Shown in pieces: positions 59,582-64,000 of a DNA stretch of 64,000 bases. Below the pieces are notes generated by a model. The model was not told the origin of the DNA. It made no database searches and saw nothing but the letters and a program-made list of their open reading frames with translations. The stretch spans positions 471,847-535,846 of the forward strand of contig JAVGVS010000245.1 in the NCBI GenBank assembly GCA_032718565.1, given 5' to 3'. The stretch is from Distichodus sexfasciatus (lineage: Eukaryota > Chordata > Actinopteri > Characiformes > Distichodontidae). The position numbers and the translations under genes were made by a program. How positions within the stretch are numbered: the first letter of the stretch is position 1; the number at the start of each line of letters is the position of its first letter.

Positions 59582-62500
59582 TTACTACATTTGGAGTAAG
59601 TACTGCGATTCATTACTGTGGGCAATCTTTTTCAGCTTGGTGCTCAAATAAACTTTATTAGAGGCAGAAAACATTAATCAATCAGTGGCTTACTCAGCTA
59701 TCCTTAAGTTCCTCTGGAGTGCTATCGTCTAGGTTTTACTTCTGATCACACCGGATAAATGTGTTCCCTCGCAATACTTCCGAAAAAAGGGGGAAAAGAA
59801 TCATCGCTGCTGGTGGTTTCATGGGAAATACGTAGAGAGCAGTTTTAGGGGAGCCCTAAACATCCGAAGCTCTATAGTGTACACATAAAGATATACCACT
59901 GACACAATTGCATATTGATTATATGATAGCCTTACACAATGGCCTCCAAGCACAATGGAACACAGCCATTAAGAGAGCTGAACAATACATGTCTAATATC
60001 TAATCGACTGGACCACAAATAGTCCGAGACGGAGAGAACTCAGCACCAGGCAGTACAGAGCCATGTGATTAATAAGCCTTGTATTACATATGTGGTGGTA
60101 ACAGCTTCCATCATCTAAATGCCTACTTGCATATAATCCATGCAGGGTGGAAGTGCACTATGAGTCTTGCTGATAACTGTTAGCTCTCTTACAGAAAGAG
60201 CAGAGAGACAATGTGTACATTATAGACACAACATAACTGTGTGTCAGACATGTGGTTGCTACTCTAGCCCTAAATGTAATAATATGTACATAATTTAACA
60301 TAAGTCAGCTTCCCCACATGGACATTCACAAAACCCTCACTATTCAATCGAGAGTTTCAAATATTAATGATTGATGCTCTATTTGCATATAAACCTAATG
60401 CAGAACCACTTTGGCTAATCACATTTCGCCTGACCTGAACCAAATTTTTGCCTTTTGTCTGGTTTCTTCCACCCCCTCAAGCTGCAAATAACTTCAGACA
60501 TATTTTAATCAATTTTGGACCAGTGGAAGTGTAATGGAGACAAAATCTATTGGGTCAGTGTCTATTGTTTCATAATTGTATAATGTATATAATCTTTACC
60601 ATGATTATATATAGAATATAGGGTAGAAATGTGTATGAGACTGGCTCTAGGCATGAGGTATGGGTTCCAATAAGTCATGACTGATACCTAGGATAGCAGT
60701 GTAGCTTCAGTAGGTGTAAAACAGTCTCTCAATCTATTGTCCCATTTCTTTTCTTCTGCTTTCTACACTTTCTTAGACTCTAAGAAAGAGTATATATATT
60801 TGTAGACACTCATGCACAGTATTCACAGAGACTACAGTATTTCCATTCACCATTACACAAATTCCAGTACAATCAAAGAAGCGCCTGTTCTGTGTTTCAT
60901 GCCCTCTTGTTCAATGTTTTTACTGTATATAGGTTCTTCCAGCATGCACTGTCCCAGAGCACGTCACCACTGCACGTGCTCCTGACCAGCAGCACCAACC
61001 GCAGAGGGGGGGCCACACTTCAAAACTGCTCAACAGAAAAAACTTTTGTTCTAGAGACAAAGCCTTATCTCTAAAGGTCAGTCTCTCGCCAATGAGGCAG
61101 GAGAGGAGTACGTCACGAGGGCACTTTTCAAATGTCTTTTGATTAAAGGAGGATATTACAACATGAGACATTCACCACACGGACAAAAAACGGCATTCAT
61201 TTTCAGCCCCGTGAATGACCCCCTCTGAATATTAAAAATGCAACAGGTTCCTCCATGACAGACATATTTTCCATAATTGAAAGGTCAAAAACAGCATTAA
61301 TTGTTAATGTAAACTGTTTTGACGGAAGAAAGCGAAACCCGCTCCTCCGTTCTCACTCTGCTGCTCCCTCCTCCGCTGTACAACACCCCCTCGTTCGACG
61401 CCAGAGACAACACTGACCTATCCACATGCTCATTACTTTCCACATACCCCAACTCACGCCGAAAGCCTTTTTCACTTCATGCACAAATGGAGAACTATTT
61501 AGTCGTCGCTCCTTCTCTCTACTCTGCATTTATATGCTTAAATGAGTCTGAGACATAGCCGAGACCCTGTGATGGAGTTTGAATATTGACTCAGAATTCC
61601 TGTCACTTCAACTGACGTGAGTGTGAGTGAGTCACGTTCGCTCCACAAGAGTGCTAACCCTGACCCAACTGTTGGAGAACAACAACTCTGTGCATGTAAT
61701 CTTCACGTACATATGCTTCCTATACCAAAACACCTCTAATGACAAACAATAAAAGGGTGTGCAACAGTAACAGGCATAATCGCTCCATTTCCGCCTTATA
61801 TCCTAGTCAGTGTTGATTAATTCCTGTTTACTAATCAAGCACAACACACAATTCAAGAGTACAGTATCTTAAACAAAGCAACCAATTGTTCAGAATTAAA
61901 AGAACAAAAAAGTATTAAGGCATATTTGCGCGAAACGAAGCTGCTTAATAAAACAAGTCTGTTAAAAAGACATCCGGCTTTCTTTTCTTCTCGTTAATCT
62001 TACATCTATTTGCCGTGAGATTGTTTTTTTTTTCCTCAGCGCAAAAATAAAACGTCTGGTTTGCTCCTCCGTATTTGCCGACTTGAAGCAATAACACTAA
62101 TGTAAAGCTTTGAATCTAAGAACATGCGCCTTGATACGCGGTTTGAAAATTAAGATCCTGCTCTTAATGAATAATATATTAAGACAGAGAGCACAAAGGA
62201 ATATACATACATTATATTGGCAGACAGTTTTATTTCGGCAAAATGAATAGCTTTAACTGCTCAAAATACCTGGCTGCTATTTCAGAAGGAAAAGAAATAG
62301 CCGGGAGGGATATTCTGTAGTCTGCAGCACTCACTTACCTTAAACTACTTCAGACCGACCTGCGCTACAAGTTCAATTCAGAGAGCGTTTTTTCTTCTTT
62401 TTTTAATGCGTCTTTTTTTATCACTAAAGTGTCTGAAAGGGCACAGTGAAACACGGTAGACTCAAGAAGCGCCAGTAACGTTCACAGAGTCATGAAAGCT

Positions 62501-63057
62501 GACAGTTCATTTTTCACAGGGCCATAGATCTTTGGCTCTTATAAAGTAATGGGCTTTGGGGAGTGGTCTTATGAAAGCTAAGATAGTTAAGTGCTGTGTG
62601 CCAGGGATGACACTAGGAGCAGAGGTCCTGCTCAGCTCTACAGCAGACACTCCTTAATCCCAGCCAGGGGAACAAGGCAGGGAAAGAGGGAAGGGAGAGG
62701 GAAAGAAGCTTGGGTAATATAAAAGAGTAATAAAGATTAATCTGTTGCCGCTTGTCGGACCGGCGGCCTCTAAACTTGCTTGAAATAAGGTTGAAATCAC
62801 TCAAAAGCAAATCTGGCTTTTCTACTGAGAGAGGGTGTGTTATTGGTGCGTTGGCGGCTAGAGGAACATTATTGTACATAAACGGTGAAATGTGAAATTG
62901 CATAGGGTGAAAGTTTATGAGCGTGGTGGTGTTTTACAAATTCGTTGTTCTACTAAAATCTTTGAATTCAATAGAGTTTATCTACAATTGTCAGTGTGTC
63001 TGTGGAGTGTCTACGATGCATGATCTGAGGTCATGAAGAGGGTAATGGTTCACTCAC
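59582..63057. other. intron next to the coding exon, candidate conserved noncoding
   Basis: About 3.4 kb almost free of microsatellites and transposons, AT-leaning, with strings such as CAGCATTAATTGTTAATGTA (61290-61310). A comparably clean stretch beside a neural regulator exon suggests constrained sequence, but that is inference. No further exon recognised. Confidence 0.35.
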
Positions 63058-63058
63058 C
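63050..63058 (-). promoter_or_regulatory. splice donor with an in-frame stop inside it
   Basis: The exon ends TCC-G and is followed by GTGAGTGA. The donor matches the consensus at +1 to +6. Read through unspliced, the frame gives Gly-Glu-stop, the TGA being 63050-63052. The human reference ZNF536, as I remember it, ends with a Cys-Gly-Lys that could likewise be a read-through of a GTAAG donor. Confidence 0.8.
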
Positions 63059-64000
63059 GGAAGGGTCAGATCTTTTGCTGGAACTGGTTCCACCACCTCC
63101 TCCATTGGAGCTGCTGGGCAGGCCGTTGAAGGCAGCAAGGTTCTCAGAGCTGTAGGCCCGCAGGACAGACAACATGTTCATCTGGTGCTCCAGGTGGGCT
63201 TGCTCAGGCTTTAGCAGGCCAGGAGGACCATTGGTAGGGGAGAGGAGACCCAGACCCGGCTGTTGCTGCTGCCATTGTTTCTCTAGAGTAGGTGGCAGGG
63301 AAGGAGACAAACCCTGAGCACTCATTGCCATCTTAACTCTCTGAGAGTCCTTCCCAGATACAGGAGATTCGGAATGCATCCGGATGGCCCGACGATCTTC
63401 ATCCTCCATGTCTCCCACCTCCATGTCGTCTTCCTCCTCTGCCTCTTGCTCTTCATCATCGGAGCGTGTCTGACGGTCTATGGCTGCAGGGATTGAAAGC
63501 AGTTCTTCACGGCCAGCATCGTCATCCTCAGAATGGCCTGCCCGCTCCTCAGATGTCTCCATATCGCCACAGGAGGCCTTGTCAGACAGCTCATCTTGGC
63601 CACCTACATCGTTAGTCTGATTCATATGCTGGTCCAAGAATCCAGCAGAGCCCCTAGAGGAACCCTCATACATGGAACCAAAGGGCTTGTAGAAGTCACT
63701 GGAGAATGCACCCAAGGAGGCCCCTCCATGTGGGTTCTGCTCCAGATGGTTGGGCCAACCAACTTGGCTTTTCAGATCTCCAGAGTCAGCCTCTCGCTCT
63801 CGGGAGGAGGGGCCCTCATGAAGATGGAGAAGCCCTGGAGGAGGAGGAGGAGCCAGGCCAGGGGTTTTGCCTGCAAGAGAAGATTCACCCAGAAGGTGTT
63901 CTTTAGCCTCTTTTCCTTGGCCATGCTTAGCTTTACCCAGGTGGTTGGCTTGCAGGTGAAGAGCCATCAGCTCCACTGAAGCAGTGGTGAAGGAACAGAA
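63058..64000 (-). CDS. znf536: znf536 internal coding exon (5' part outside window)
   Basis: ZNF536 is a nuclear multi-C2H2 zinc-finger protein, brain-enriched and described as a transcriptional repressor that restrains retinoic-acid-induced neuronal differentiation (established knowledge). I recognise it by two blocks that match my memory of the human protein: the end of a C2H2 finger reading VELMALHLQANHLGKAK at the right edge, and the C-terminal block MNMLSVLRAYSSENLAAFNG. Counting from the edge, 314 complete codons are present. The finger keeps its second Cys at residue 2 and its two His at 15 and 20 (C-x12-H-x4-H); its first Cys is off the window. Then come a Pro run, an acidic Asp/Glu-rich stretch near the middle and a Gln run. 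The frame is open to base 64000, so the GTG at 63976 is an internal Val codon, not a start. The exon ends with one base of a split codon before a GTGAGT donor. Identity is confident; exact exon start is unseen. Confidence 0.95.

Noticed and set aside
63050..63976. A start at GTG 63976 with a self-contained 308-residue protein
   Set aside because: The frame is open upstream through conserved finger residues to the window edge, and its apparent end is the read-through of a splice donor.
63533..63979. 148-codon plus-strand frame opposite the znf536 exon
   Set aside because: Antisense shadow of a well-supported coding exon.

Overview
This is vertebrate genomic DNA, almost certainly from a ray-finned fish. 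The evidence is one split zinc-finger gene with canonical splice sites, a very large intron, tRNA-derived SINEs with B boxes, Tc1/mariner- and hAT-type small transposons, dispersed repeats of the teleost types that start CAAGTCAAGTCAA and CAATTCAATTCAA, and an extreme density of CA, GA, GATA and AAT microsatellites. An otophysan (catfish, characin or electric-fish relative) is my inference from the repeat types, not something proven here.

The only gene I can support is znf536, read on the minus strand; the window holds its 3' part. An internal coding exon runs in from the right edge and ends at 63058 with a strong GTGAGT donor. It carries the end of a C2H2 finger and the conserved C-terminal region of ZNF536. 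At the far left, 1241-1539 is a terminal exon with one more C2H2 finger, a basic tail and a stop codon. The donor leaves one base of a codon, the acceptor supplies two, and the split codon reads Gly, so the two exons join in frame across a ~61.5 kb intron. Inside that intron, 20360-22728 looks like a second, alternative terminal exon: a good acceptor at 22729, 35 codons in the same phase, a stop, a ~2.26 kb 3' UTR, and two AATAAA signals followed by a GT-rich stretch. A transcript that splices at neither acceptor would stop inside the donor itself. The locus therefore seems able to make three C-termini, with or without the last zinc finger.

The rest of the window is intron. From 2 to 20 kb it is repeat-rich: a mariner-like end, a nested SINE pair, further SINEs, a TIR element present as two inverted copies 3.3 kb apart, an isolated hairpin, a MITE-like element, a hAT-type element with a clean 8-bp target duplication, and a 1.45 kb purine-only tract. 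Unique-looking, possibly conserved noncoding sequence lies at 22.8-25.8, 46-48.7, 52.5-54.4 and 59.6-63 kb. Between these are a 32-bp minisatellite at 28.3 kb, an internally deleted Tc1 element at 36.6 kb, a second purine tract with an embedded repeated core at 45 kb, a 200-bp TA tract at 51.2 kb, and many copies of a CA-linked dispersed repeat. No tRNA, rRNA, CRISPR, viral or toxin gene was seen.
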